Below are positions 54,458 through 62,330 of a stretch of 64,000 bases of DNA, in pieces. Under the pieces are notes generated by a model that ran no database searches, was not told where the DNA came from, and was given only the letters and a program-made list of their open reading frames with translations. Both the position numbers and the translations under genes were made by a program. The stretch is from positions 124,001 through 188,000 of the forward strand of contig CAXBMQ010000007.1 of assembly GCA_963977005.1 (NCBI GenBank). The letters run 5' to 3'. The number at the start of each line of letters is the position of its first letter. The first letter of the stretch is position 1. Origin of the DNA: CAXBCP01 sp963977005. GTDB lineage: Bacteria > Pseudomonadota > Alphaproteobacteria > MPNO01 > UBA830.

Positions 54458-56014
54458 TTAAGACGCGGCACCGTAGCCGCCGCCGCCCGGTGTTTTGAGG
54501 ATCACCTTGTCGCCCGGTTTCATGACCATCTTGTTGGCCTGGGCGGCGTCCTTGCCGTTGATCAGGAAGTGGCCGGCCTCGCCGTCCTTGCCGCCGTCGA
54601 AGCCTTCGGCGCCGATCTTTAGGCGGCTGGGGACCGCGTTGAGCAGCCAGTCGTCCTGGGTGCGCAGATGGAAGGCGATGACCTGGCCGTCGCCGCCACG
54701 GGCCTTGCCCTCGCCGCCGGAGCCGTCGATCAGCTCTTTCTGGGTGAACTGGATCGGCATGGCGGCCTCCAGCACCTCGACCGGCACCGCCGCCACCCCG
54801 GTGGGGTAGCAGGTGGCCCCCAGGCCGTCCTTGGTGCGCCGGGCGCCCATGCCGCCGGAATAGTTGAACATGGCGCTGGTGAACGGATCGCCCGCGTCGT
54901 CCTTGCCCTGGACCTGGAACGTCCAGACAGCGCCTGCGCCCTCGGCCAGCACGTCGTCGGGGGCGACCTGGCGCAGCGCCTTCAGGATCGGCATCGGCAC
55001 ATACATGCCGACCACATGGCGCGCGGCCACCGGCGAAGGGTACTTGGCGTTGACGATACAGCCTTCGGGCGCCGACACCGTGATCGGCGTCAGGCTGCCG
55101 AAGTTATTGGGCAGGTCGGGATCGAGCGTCGAGCGCAGCGCGAAGGTGGCGTATGCGTGGGTGTAGTTGAGCACCACGTTGACGCCGTGCGGGCTGGCGC
55201 CGGACGATCCGGCGAAATCGATATGGACCGAACCGGCCTCAGAATCGATGGTCATCGCGCATTTGAGCAGGATTTCCGCGCCGCCCGGAATGTCGAACCG
55301 GCTCTCGCCGTGATAGGTGCCGCCTTTCAGCTTGCGGATGGAGTCCCGCGTCGCCGCTTCGGACCGCTTGATGATTTCCGCCGACAATTCGTCGATATCG
55401 TCCAGATCGTGGCGGTCGCACAGCAATTGCAGACGTTCGGCGCCGACCTTGCCGGACGATACCTGGGCCGCGATATCGCCCAGAACCTCGTCCTTGGTCC
55501 GCACGTTGTGGCGGATGATGTCGAACAGCACCTCGTTCGGCACACCGGCCTCGTACAGCTTGGCGCGGGGGATCCACAGGCCTTCCTCATGCACGTCGCG
55601 CGCGCCCGCGCCGACGCCGTAGCCGCCGATATCGGTGTGATGGATGGTCGAGCCGAAATAGGCGATCACCCGTCCTTTGCGGAAGACCGGCGTGATAACC
55701 GTGATGTCGAAGAAATGCCCGGCGGACAGCCATGGATCGTTGGTGATCAGGATATCGCCCTCGATCAGGCTGTCGGTCGGGAATTTTTCGACGAAATGGG
55801 CGCCGGCGGCGGCCAGCGTGTTGATATGGCCCGGCGTGCCGGTCACGGCCTGGGCGATCATGCGGCCCTCGCGGTCCAGAAGCGCGCAGGCGAGGTCGCC
55901 CGCTTCGCGCACCACAGGGCTGAAGGCGATGCGCTGCAGGGCGCGGGCCTGTTCGCTGGCGGCGCTGACCAGGTTGCTCCACAGGATTTCGAGCTCGATA
56001 CCGTCCATTGCCAT
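54458..56014 (-). CDS. hyuB: Hydantoinase B / oxoprolinase family protein
   Basis: A 518-residue protein of the HyuB group, which with HyuA hydrolyses hydantoins, N-methylhydantoin, oxoproline or carboxylates acetone/acetophenone. Key segments are IELEILWSNLVSAASEQARAL, GDILITNDPW and GGGGYG at the very end. ATP use comes from HyuA. AGGAAACTGAAG precedes the ATG. The hyuA gene lies about 290 bases upstream, with a REP-like block between them. Confidence 0.92.
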   Translation of the reverse strand: MAMDGIELEILWSNLVSAASEQARALQRIAFSPVVREAGDLACALLDREGRMIAQAVTGTPGHINTLAAAGAHFVEKFPTDSLIEGDILITNDPWLSAGHFFDITVITPVFRKGRVIAYFGSTIHHTDIGGYGVGAGARDVHEEGLWIPRAKLYEAGVPNEVLFDIIRHNVRTKDEVLGDIAAQVSSGKVGAERLQLLCDRHDLDDIDELSAEIIKRSEAATRDSIRKLKGGTYHGESRFDIPGGAEILLKCAMTIDSEAGSVHIDFAGSSGASPHGVNVVLNYTHAYATFALRSTLDPDLPNNFGSLTPITVSAPEGCIVNAKYPSPVAARHVVGMYVPMPILKALRQVAPDDVLAEGAGAVWTFQVQGKDDAGDPFTSAMFNYSGGMGARRTKDGLGATCYPTGVAAVPVEVLEAAMPIQFTQKELIDGSGGEGKARGGDGQVIAFHLRTQDDWLLNAVPSRLKIGAEGFDGGKDGEAGHFLINGKDAAQANKMVMKPGDKVILKTPGGGGYGAAS

Positions 56015-56070
56015 CTTCAGTTTCCTCGATATGCAGCGCTAGAGCGCGGTTTTTTACGCTTAAAGAGTAT

Positions 56071-56252
56071 TGTCACCCCGGATTTATTCCGGGGTCCAGT
56101 CTTTGTTGGGGGATGTCTGTTTATTCGGTCACTTCCCCGGGCTCTGACCCGGGGAACCAGCCTGTCCGGTCGGTGTCGTCCCATGGTATCTGGTTCCATG
56201 GTTTCTGGTCCCAGGGTCTCTGGCCCCCCGGGTCGGGGCCCGGGGGAATGAC
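56071..56252. repeat. REP-like palindromic elements, copy 3 (multiple arms)
   Basis: Several GC-rich hairpins in a row between hyuA and hyuB. One is the 33-base block identical to 53787-53819; another is CCCCGGGCTCTGACCCGGGG around 56142-56161. A run of ATGGTATCTGG/TTCCATGGTTTCTGG tandem-like variants lies near 56190-56222, and a CCCCCCGGGTCGGGGCCCGGGG hairpin is at about 56225-56246. The region also separates the two hydantoinase genes, so it probably affects their relative expression. Confidence 0.8.
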
Positions 56253-56304
56253 GCGGCGATGGCTGAATATCGTCCCCGGGAAACATCATGAGCAGGGCCA
56301 TCGG

Positions 56305-58362
56305 TTACGTCCTCGTCGCCGTAATACAGCCGTTTTCCGCCACCGAGGCCGTCCAGCCCGGCAGGATGAAGATCGTCGTTTCGCGTTCCTCGATGATCAC
56401 CGGTCCGGCCATGGTCTGTCCGGCGGCAAGTGCCGGGCGGTCGTATACGGCGACCGGTTCTTCCGCATTGTCGATAAAGACCGGCCGGTGGGCCTTCGGT
56501 TCGCTCGCCGAGGCGGCGAGATCGGGAATGCCGTGGCGTTCGACCGCCGGGCCGAGCGCACTGATGCGCCAGGCGACGACCTCGATCTTCATGTTCGGCA
56601 GCCGCAGGCCGTACTGGGCCTCGTACGCGGTCTCGAAGGATTCGCGCATTGAGTCCAGGTCTTGCCGGCCGGTCGGGTCGCCGTCGAAATCGATGGTGAC
56701 CTCGTTCTGCTGGCCGGCATAGCGCATATCCGCGCCGTAGACGTATTCGATGTCTTCCGGCGCACAGCCCGCGGCCTCGAGCGCGATCCCGGCCTCCGAC
56801 GCCATCTCGGTATAGGTTTTGCCCGCCTGTTCCCAGTCGATGCCGCCGGCAGTGCCGCGCGCGAGGTCGAACCGTACCGGAGTGACCAGCGTGCCGAAGG
56901 CCGACAGCACGCTGGCGAGCGGGGGATAGATGACGGTCGTGCTTTCGAGCAGCTCGGCGACGTGGCAGGCGTGCACAGGGCCTGCGCCGCCGAAGGCGAG
57001 CACCGGCATGCCGCGGTAGTCGATGCCGCGATCGGTGGCGTGCGCGCGGGCGGCGGCGGCCATGGATTCGTTGACTACCTGGAAGATGCCGCGCGCGGTC
57101 TGCTGCACCGAGGTGCCCAGCCTGTCGGCCAGCGGCTTGATCGCGGCTTCGGAGGCCGCCTTGTCGAGTTTCATCTCGCCGCCGAGGAAATTGTCGGCAT
57201 CGAGCAGGCCGAGCACCAGGTCGGCGTCGGTGACTGCCGGGTTTTCGCCGCCGCGCCCGTAGCAGGCGGGACCGGGCTCCGATCCGGCGCTGCGCGGACC
57301 GACCTTGAGCAGGCCGAGCGCATCGACCGAGGCGAGCGAGCCGCCGCCGGCGCCGATCTCGATCATGTCGATGGCGGGGATGATCACCGGCATGCCGCTG
57401 CCCGCCTTGAAGCGGTACATGCGGTCGACCTCGAACAGGCCGGTCACGGTGGGCTTGCGGTCTTCGATCAGGCAGGCCTTGGCCGTGGTGCCGCCCATAT
57501 CGAAGGACAGCAGCCGGTCGAGGCCGAGCCGTTCGGCGTAGTAACTGGCGACCAGCGCGCCGGCGGCGGGGCCGGATTCCATCATGCGGACGGGGAAGCG
57601 GCTGGCCGTCTCGGTGCCCAGCACGCCGCCGTTGCTCATCATGATCAGCGGCCGGCTGGCAAAGCCACGCTTGTTAAGTTCCTGTGATAGCCTCGTCAGG
57701 TAAGGTTCTGTAATCGGACGGGTATATGCGTTCAGGGCTGTCGTCGCCGCACGGGGATATTCGCGGATCTGCGGAGCGACCTCGGACGAGATAGAGACGT
57801 AGAGACCCGGCGCATGGTCGGTCAGGACATCGCGGATGCGCCGTTCGTTTGCGCCGTTCACATAGGCATTCAGCAGACAGATACCGACGGCCTCGACGCC
57901 TTTGTCTTTCATCTCCGCGGCGATCTTCACGATCTGCGCTTCGTCGATTTCCGTCGCCACGCTGCCGTCGGCGAGCGTGCGTTCGGTGATCCCCCAGGTC
58001 AGGTCGCGCGGCACGATCGGATCGGCGTATTCGATCTGCGGGTCGAACATGTCGTAGCGGTGTTCGTCGCGGATATAAAGCACGTCGCGAAAGCCTTCGG
58101 TGACGAACAGGGCCGTGGGCTGGCCCGACCGCGTCAGTACGGCATTGGTGACCACCGTGGTGGCGTGCACGATGACGTCGTCGACATCCGCCGCCGTCGC
58201 GCCGGCCTTGGCCATCGCCGCGTCGACGGCGGCAAAGAAGCCGTCGAGCAGGTCGCCATAGGTCGTCAGGGTCTTGTCGACCCAGGTCCGCCCGTCTTCG
58301 TGCCGCAGCACGATGTCCGTGAAAGTGCCGCCGATATCGACGGCGAAGGAGTATCCGCCCAT
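56305..58362 (-). CDS. hyuA: Hydantoinase A / oxoprolinase family protein
   Basis: A 685-residue ATP-dependent subunit. The sugar-kinase-like ATPase start is FAVDIGGTFTDIVLRHEDG, with MSNGGVLGTETASRFPVRMMESGPAAG and SFDMGGTTAKACLIEDRKP in the middle. It pairs with HyuB downstream. Substrates in the family include hydantoins, 5-oxoproline, acetophenone and acetone. The ribosome site is weak. No transporter or racemase for hydantoin is adjacent. Confidence 0.93.
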   Translation of the reverse strand: MGGYSFAVDIGGTFTDIVLRHEDGRTWVDKTLTTYGDLLDGFFAAVDAAMAKAGATAADVDDVIVHATTVVTNAVLTRSGQPTALFVTEGFRDVLYIRDEHRYDMFDPQIEYADPIVPRDLTWGITERTLADGSVATEIDEAQIVKIAAEMKDKGVEAVGICLLNAYVNGANERRIRDVLTDHAPGLYVSISSEVAPQIREYPRAATTALNAYTRPITEPYLTRLSQELNKRGFASRPLIMMSNGGVLGTETASRFPVRMMESGPAAGALVASYYAERLGLDRLLSFDMGGTTAKACLIEDRKPTVTGLFEVDRMYRFKAGSGMPVIIPAIDMIEIGAGGGSLASVDALGLLKVGPRSAGSEPGPACYGRGGENPAVTDADLVLGLLDADNFLGGEMKLDKAASEAAIKPLADRLGTSVQQTARGIFQVVNESMAAAARAHATDRGIDYRGMPVLAFGGAGPVHACHVAELLESTTVIYPPLASVLSAFGTLVTPVRFDLARGTAGGIDWEQAGKTYTEMASEAGIALEAAGCAPEDIEYVYGADMRYAGQQNEVTIDFDGDPTGRQDLDSMRESFETAYEAQYGLRLPNMKIEVVAWRISALGPAVERHGIPDLAASASEPKAHRPVFIDNAEEPVAVYDRPALAAGQTMAGPVIIEERETTIFILPGWTASVAENGCITATRT

Positions 58363-58526
58363 GGGTCTGCATCCGGTTCTGGTTTTTTATGCTGGAAGTG
58401 TAGCAGTTATATGTACCGTTACAAGCTACGCTGTATTGTATTGCGTTACAAAATGATGCTGGTGCGTCTGGTCATCCGGTCCGGCGAAATATAGCATCGG
58501 GGCGGAATCATATGCAGGAGAGCAAG

Positions 58527-58991
58527 ATGGCGCGCGTTCAGATGCCCCAGTTCGTCAGGATACCGGTGACGGCGGATTGTCCCAATCCGACCCGGTCGGA
58601 TATCACGGCCGGTAAACACAGTCTTGTCATCGACGAGCCGGCCGCCCGCCACGGCAACGACGAGGGCATGCTGCCGCTGCAGGCGCTGATGGCGTCACTC
58701 GCGAGCTGTACCCATGTCGTCGCCAACCAGATCGCAAGCGAGCTGGGGGTCGTGTTCCGCGATTCGCACATCGCCATCGCCGGCACGTTCGACACGCGCT
58801 GCTATACGGGAGAGGCGAAGGTCGATCCGCCGTTCCCGGAAATCGACATGACGGTGACCCTGGCGACCGACGCGACAGACGAACAGCTTGAAGAACTTAA
58901 AGGGCAATTGCGCTGGCGCTGCCCGGTCGCGGCGACGTTTTCCGGGGCAGGGACGAAGATCAACGAGGTGTGGAACGTCACGCCGGTCTAA
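58527..58991 (+). CDS. OsmC-family protein
   Basis: A 154-residue OsmC/Ohr-like protein. The two redox cysteines are Cys61 (LMASLASCTHVVA) and Cys132 (RWRCPVAATFSG). Such proteins reduce organic hydroperoxides. The start at 58527 follows GGAGAGCAAG. It is convergent with a peroxiredoxin gene, so two peroxide-defence genes sit side by side, which fits an oxygenase-rich region. Confidence 0.85.
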   Translation: MARVQMPQFVRIPVTADCPNPTRSDITAGKHSLVIDEPAARHGNDEGMLPLQALMASLASCTHVVANQIASELGVVFRDSHIAIAGTFDTRCYTGEAKVDPPFPEIDMTVTLATDATDEQLEELKGQLRWRCPVAATFSGAGTKINEVWNVTPV

Positions 58992-59023
58992 GCGGGAGGT
59001 GAACAGGCATGGCTGGTCGAGGG

Positions 59024-59066
59024 GATCGCGCCCCGCACCCTTTTGGGCGGGGTGAGGGGCGCGATC
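59024..59066. terminator. Long inverted repeat between convergent OsmC and peroxiredoxin genes
   Basis: GATCGCGCCCC (59024-59034) and GGGGCGCGATC (59056-59066) pair perfectly over 11 bases; the inside can pair further (CACCC with GGGTG-like bases). It lies between convergent stop codons, so a bidirectional transcription end is likely. There is no long T-run, which makes it a non-classical terminator. Confidence 0.55.
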
Positions 59067-59075
59067 GTCACAGGG

Positions 59076-59618
59076 TCAGGCGGCCTTGGCGGCGGCGCCC
59101 TTCAGCTTCTCGAGAATGTTCTGCGGCGAGGATTCGCCATACGGATCGGTCTCGCAGTTATCCTCGAACCCCGGTTCCTCGAACCAGTGGGTCACGACAC
59201 CGTCATCGACGATGGCGGCATATCGCCATGAACGCATGCCGAATCCAAGGTTATCCTTGCAGACGAGCATGCCCATCTTGCGCGTGAACTCGCCGGACCC
59301 GTCGGGAATCAGGGTGATGTTGTCGATTCCCTGCGACTTGCCCCAGGCGTTCATCACGAAAGCATCGTTGACCGACACGCAGGCGATGTCGTCGATACCT
59401 TCGGCGCGGAATTCGTCGAATAATTTTTCGAAATCGGGCAACTGATAGGTCGAGCAGGTGGGCGTAAAGGCGCCCGGCAGGGAGAAAAGGATCACTTTTT
59501 TGCCGCTGAAATAGTCGGCTGTTGACTTGTCTTCCCAGCGAAACGGGTTCGGTCCGTCTATCGAGTCGTCGCGAACGCGCGTTTTGAACGTAACGTCGGG
59601 GATTTTTCTGTTGATCAT
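59076..59618 (-). CDS. Peroxiredoxin, Prx5 type
   Basis: A 180-residue thiol peroxidase. The peroxidatic Cys55 sits in SLPGAFTPTCSTYQLPDF; further cysteines are at about 117 (MLVCKDN) and near the C-terminus (EDNCETDPYGE). The tail SSPQNILEKL is typical of Prx5/AhpE-like bacterial forms that use glutathione or glutaredoxin. The start at 59618 is preferred because GGAG lies nine bases before it. Confidence 0.92.
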   Translation of the reverse strand: MINRKIPDVTFKTRVRDDSIDGPNPFRWEDKSTADYFSGKKVILFSLPGAFTPTCSTYQLPDFEKLFDEFRAEGIDDIACVSVNDAFVMNAWGKSQGIDNITLIPDGSGEFTRKMGMLVCKDNLGFGMRSWRYAAIVDDGVVTHWFEEPGFEDNCETDPYGESSPQNILEKLKGAAAKAA

Positions 59619-59639
59619 TTTCTGGAACTCCATCGGGTA

Positions 59640-59960
59640 ATCAGGACAAATTTCTTCGCGTTACCTCGTTTAGAAACAACGCATTTTTTCCAATAACTGG
59701 AATGATTCTAATTTAGGAAGCAGCGTTCCGATTTCAAGGGGGAGCGTTCGGAAATAATTCCGCTAAAATTTTAGATAATAAAAACATAAATAAAAAATAC
59801 ATTTGAATATAAATAAACTCAGATAACCGTCTAAATATCATAATACTTGTGTCTTTCGTATTGTAAATACGGTCAAATATTAAACGCATCTTAAAATTTT
59901 TATCGGAATATATTTTTGACGTTAGGAAACACGCCTTGTCAAAACGGCTCGTCAGGAAGA
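59640..59960. other. AT-rich intergenic stretch
   Basis: About 320 bases that are visibly far more AT-rich than the rest of the window (runs such as AAATAAAAAATACATTTG and ATATATTTTTGACG). There is an open frame of 95 codons on the minus strand, but its codon use and ribosome site do not support a gene. This could be a strong promoter/UP region, an H-NS/MucR-type silencer target, or a remnant of foreign DNA. Confidence 0.6.
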
Positions 59961-60021
59961 TGAGCCGGCGGCAGTCGGAAAGACCCGCAAAAACCAGGGC
60001 CCGGTCCAGGAAGGAAAGCAA

Positions 60022-60399
60022 ATGCGTTTACAGATTGTGGTTCTCGTCGCTTCGATGATGGCGCTGATGATGATGGGGGCCGTTTCCGGCCGTGCAGCGC
60101 TGGCGCCGGACGACGTTGTCGGCAGCTGGAGCGCGCAGCAGGGCTGCGAAGGCAGGGGCGATTTTGCCTATATCCGGCAGGGGCCGGATGTGCAGCAGGT
60201 GATCACCGACGGCCAGCGGGAATATCGGACCCCTGTCCGCATCAAGATCGAGGGCGGTCTGGTGCGCATTCATATCGATGAGAAGATATACACGTTCCGC
60301 CTGCCGGCGCCCGACCGGCTCGAAGCGTTGCAATACACGGATTCACGAACCGGGCTGACCGCGGATTTTTCGCCGCGTACCTGGTTTCGTTGCTCGTGA
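60022..60399 (+). CDS. Small exported protein, unknown function
   Basis: A 125-residue protein with a clear signal peptide (MRLQIVVLVASMMALMMMG to about AALA). The mature part is about 95 residues, likely a small beta-barrel (lipocalin-like spacing: VVGSWSAQQGCEGRGDF ... TWFRCS), with two cysteines that may form a disulfide. GGAAAG precedes the ATG. Function not known. It lies right after the AT-rich stretch, which probably holds its promoter. Confidence 0.72.
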   Translation: MRLQIVVLVASMMALMMMGAVSGRAALAPDDVVGSWSAQQGCEGRGDFAYIRQGPDVQQVITDGQREYRTPVRIKIEGGLVRIHIDEKIYTFRLPAPDRLEALQYTDSRTGLTADFSPRTWFRCS

Positions 60400-60419
60400 T
60401 GGATGAGGAGAAGAAGGCA

Positions 60420-60611
60420 ATGTCCGGTCCCAAAGCACGGAAAGCGACAATGTTCCAAAGAGCGGTTCTCAACAGCCGCCGCAGAGAACAGCCCGTGCGG
60501 CGGGAACCGGACGGCGCGTTCGAAGATCGACAGAGCGACAGCCCCGATACAGGTGTCAGGGCACAGCAAAAGAAGTTGAAGGCGGCTTTCGGCGATTCCG
60601 ACGCCGCCTGA
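60420..60611 (+). CDS. Small basic protein, unknown function
   Basis: About 63 residues: MSGPKARKATMFQRAVLNSR, then an acidic-basic mixed tail. No signal peptide or domain. GAGGAG lies nine bases before the ATG chosen. It follows the small exported protein by 20 bases and ends before a terminator-like hairpin, so the two may be one transcript. Coding status is uncertain; codon use is acceptable. Confidence 0.45.
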   Translation: MSGPKARKATMFQRAVLNSRRREQPVRREPDGAFEDRQSDSPDTGVRAQQKKLKAAFGDSDAA

Positions 60612-60675
60612 GGGAGACGAGCCGAAAGGCACCAGAGCGGAACGGCGTTGTCAGGTTCGCCGTTTCTACCCCCTC

Positions 60676-60726
60676 GGGACGGTCCGGTATTTTCCCTCGA
60701 TACCCGGATCGTCCCATTTTCTTTTT
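60676..60726 (+). terminator. Probable intrinsic terminator
   Basis: GGGACGGTCCGG and CCGGATCGTCCC pair with one mismatch pair around an AT-containing loop, followed by ATTTTCTTTTT. It fits the end of the two small genes upstream. Confidence 0.6.
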
Positions 60727-60817
60727 ACACAGGCGTCACAGGCGGCAGCTTTGCAATTGGCCGCCGGCTCCGTATTGTCTGGCTCCGGAAACATTGAAGA
60801 CAACAGGAAGCCGAACC

Positions 60818-61366
60818 ATGCAGCGTCTCGATCCGCCCGATCCGTCCACGTATGACGAAGACCAGAAACGTATTGCGGAGTCCATTGCCGGAACCCGCGG
60901 TTCGATACGCGGTCCCTTCGGCGTCTGGCTGCATGCGCCGGGGCTCGCGGATCCGGCCCAGGGAGTCGGTGCGTTCATCCGCTACAGTTCGAAGATGCCC
61001 GGCAATCTGCGCGAGCTTGCGATCTGCACGATCGGGCAGCACTGGCAGGCGAACTACGAATGGTTCGCGCATGCGCCGATCGCCATCGAAGAGGGGGTGT
61101 CGGCTGATGCGATCGCCTTGCTCAAGGCCGGCGGGACACCGTCGCCGCTCACCGAAGACGAACAGCTTGTCTACGAACTGGCGACCGAAATCGTCACGTC
61201 GGGACGGCTGTCGGAAACGTCCTATGGCCGCGGCATCGACGCGCTGGGTGCGGAGCTGATGGTCGAGCTGGTCGGTATCTGCGGTTATTACACGCTGATC
61301 TCGTTCACGCTGAACGTCTTCGACGTGCCGGTCCCGGCGGGAGAGGAAGTCCCGTTCGGCGGCTGA
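60818..61366 (+). CDS. Carboxymuconolactone-decarboxylase-family protein
   Basis: A 182-residue AhpD/CMD-fold protein. The core helix is NLRELAICTIGQHWQANYEWFAHAPIAIEEGV; there is no CxxC, so it is not an AhpD-type peroxidase. Relatives include 4-carboxymuconolactone decarboxylase of the beta-ketoadipate path and many uncharacterised proteins. The start at 60818 follows AGGAAG. It is convergent with an enoyl-CoA hydratase. It may act on a lactone or other ring-cleavage product. Confidence 0.82.
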   Translation: MQRLDPPDPSTYDEDQKRIAESIAGTRGSIRGPFGVWLHAPGLADPAQGVGAFIRYSSKMPGNLRELAICTIGQHWQANYEWFAHAPIAIEEGVSADAIALLKAGGTPSPLTEDEQLVYELATEIVTSGRLSETSYGRGIDALGAELMVELVGICGYYTLISFTLNVFDVPVPAGEEVPFGG

Positions 61367-61418
61367 CCGCGGCGGAGAGACCCCGGCCTGGACCGGGAAA
61401 TCCCGACCTTGGCGCCGA

Positions 61419-62207
61419 TTACTTCCCCTTGAAATCCGGGTCGCGCTTTTCGAAGAACGCGGCCATGCCTTCCTTGTGGTCCTCGGACTGGACGAGTACC
61501 GATTGCGCAAGCCGCTCGATGTCGCGCCCGGTATGCATGTCGGTATTGACGCACATGTTGACCACGTGTTTCGCCATGCCCATCGCGAAGGGCGAGTTCT
61601 TCAAAAGGCGCTCCGCGTAGGTGTAGACCCGGTCCATGAATTCGTCGTCCTTGTAGACCTGGCTGATCAGCCCGATGCGCCGCGCTTCGGCGGCATGGAT
61701 AGGATCCGCGGTGATGATCAGTTCCTTGGTTTTCGCAAGGCCGACATGGTGGATCATCCGGTTGCAGGCACCTGACGCCGGGATCGCGCCGAGCTGGTTC
61801 TCGACCAGGCAGAATGTCGCGTTTTCCGATGCCAGCACGATATCGCAGCTGAGTGCGAGTTCGACGCCGCCGCCGTAGCACAGCCCGTTGATCGCGGCGA
61901 TGACCGGCACTTCGAGGGTTTCGAGGTCGTCGAACGCCTGGTGGGCCTGGCGGTAATAGAACCGGAAGGCAGGCGGCTGCAGCTTGTCGCTGCCCAGCAC
62001 GGTCAGGTCGACGCCCGATGAAAACGCGCGTCCCTCGCCGGTGACCACGAGGACCCGGATTTTTTCGTCGAAGGCACAGCGGGCGATGACGTCTTTCCAT
62101 TCGTCGAACATCTTTCGGCTGAAACTGTTCAGCCGTTCGGGCCGGTGCAGGGTCATCGTCGCGATGCCGTCATCGCGCACGTCGAATTTTATTTCCGTGT
62201 AGTCCAT
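61419..62207 (-). CDS. Enoyl-CoA hydratase/isomerase family protein
   Basis: A 262-residue crotonase-fold protein. The oxyanion-hole regions are RAFSSGVDLTVLG (about 59-71) and AINGLCYGGGVELALSCD (about 104-121), and LVENQLGAIPASGA carries one catalytic Glu. The second catalytic Glu position of true hydratases is not obvious, so it could be an isomerase, hydrolase or decarboxylase. GGGAG precedes the ATG. It is divergent from an acyl-CoA ligase gene, and the two probably share regulation. Confidence 0.88.
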   Translation of the reverse strand: MDYTEIKFDVRDDGIATMTLHRPERLNSFSRKMFDEWKDVIARCAFDEKIRVLVVTGEGRAFSSGVDLTVLGSDKLQPPAFRFYYRQAHQAFDDLETLEVPVIAAINGLCYGGGVELALSCDIVLASENATFCLVENQLGAIPASGACNRMIHHVGLAKTKELIITADPIHAAEARRIGLISQVYKDDEFMDRVYTYAERLLKNSPFAMGMAKHVVNMCVNTDMHTGRDIERLAQSVLVQSEDHKEGMAAFFEKRDPDFKGK

Positions 62208-62330
62208 GGTTTTCTCCCGCTGGTGTTTGAGCGGATCGTATGAGGGTGCATCGCGGCGGGCAAGCCGGTCTTGATTTCCGGTCGGGCCGGTATCACGATT
62301 GGGTCAACAATAAACAGGCGAGGGCACAAA

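Noticed and set aside
54668..56251. 527-codon plus-strand frame
   Set aside because: Mirror of hyuB with Arg/His-rich antisense composition; hyuB motifs are clear on the other strand.
59734..60021. 95-codon minus-strand frame in the AT-rich stretch
   Set aside because: No ribosome site, and AT-driven Phe/Ile/Lys-rich composition unlike any neighbour.
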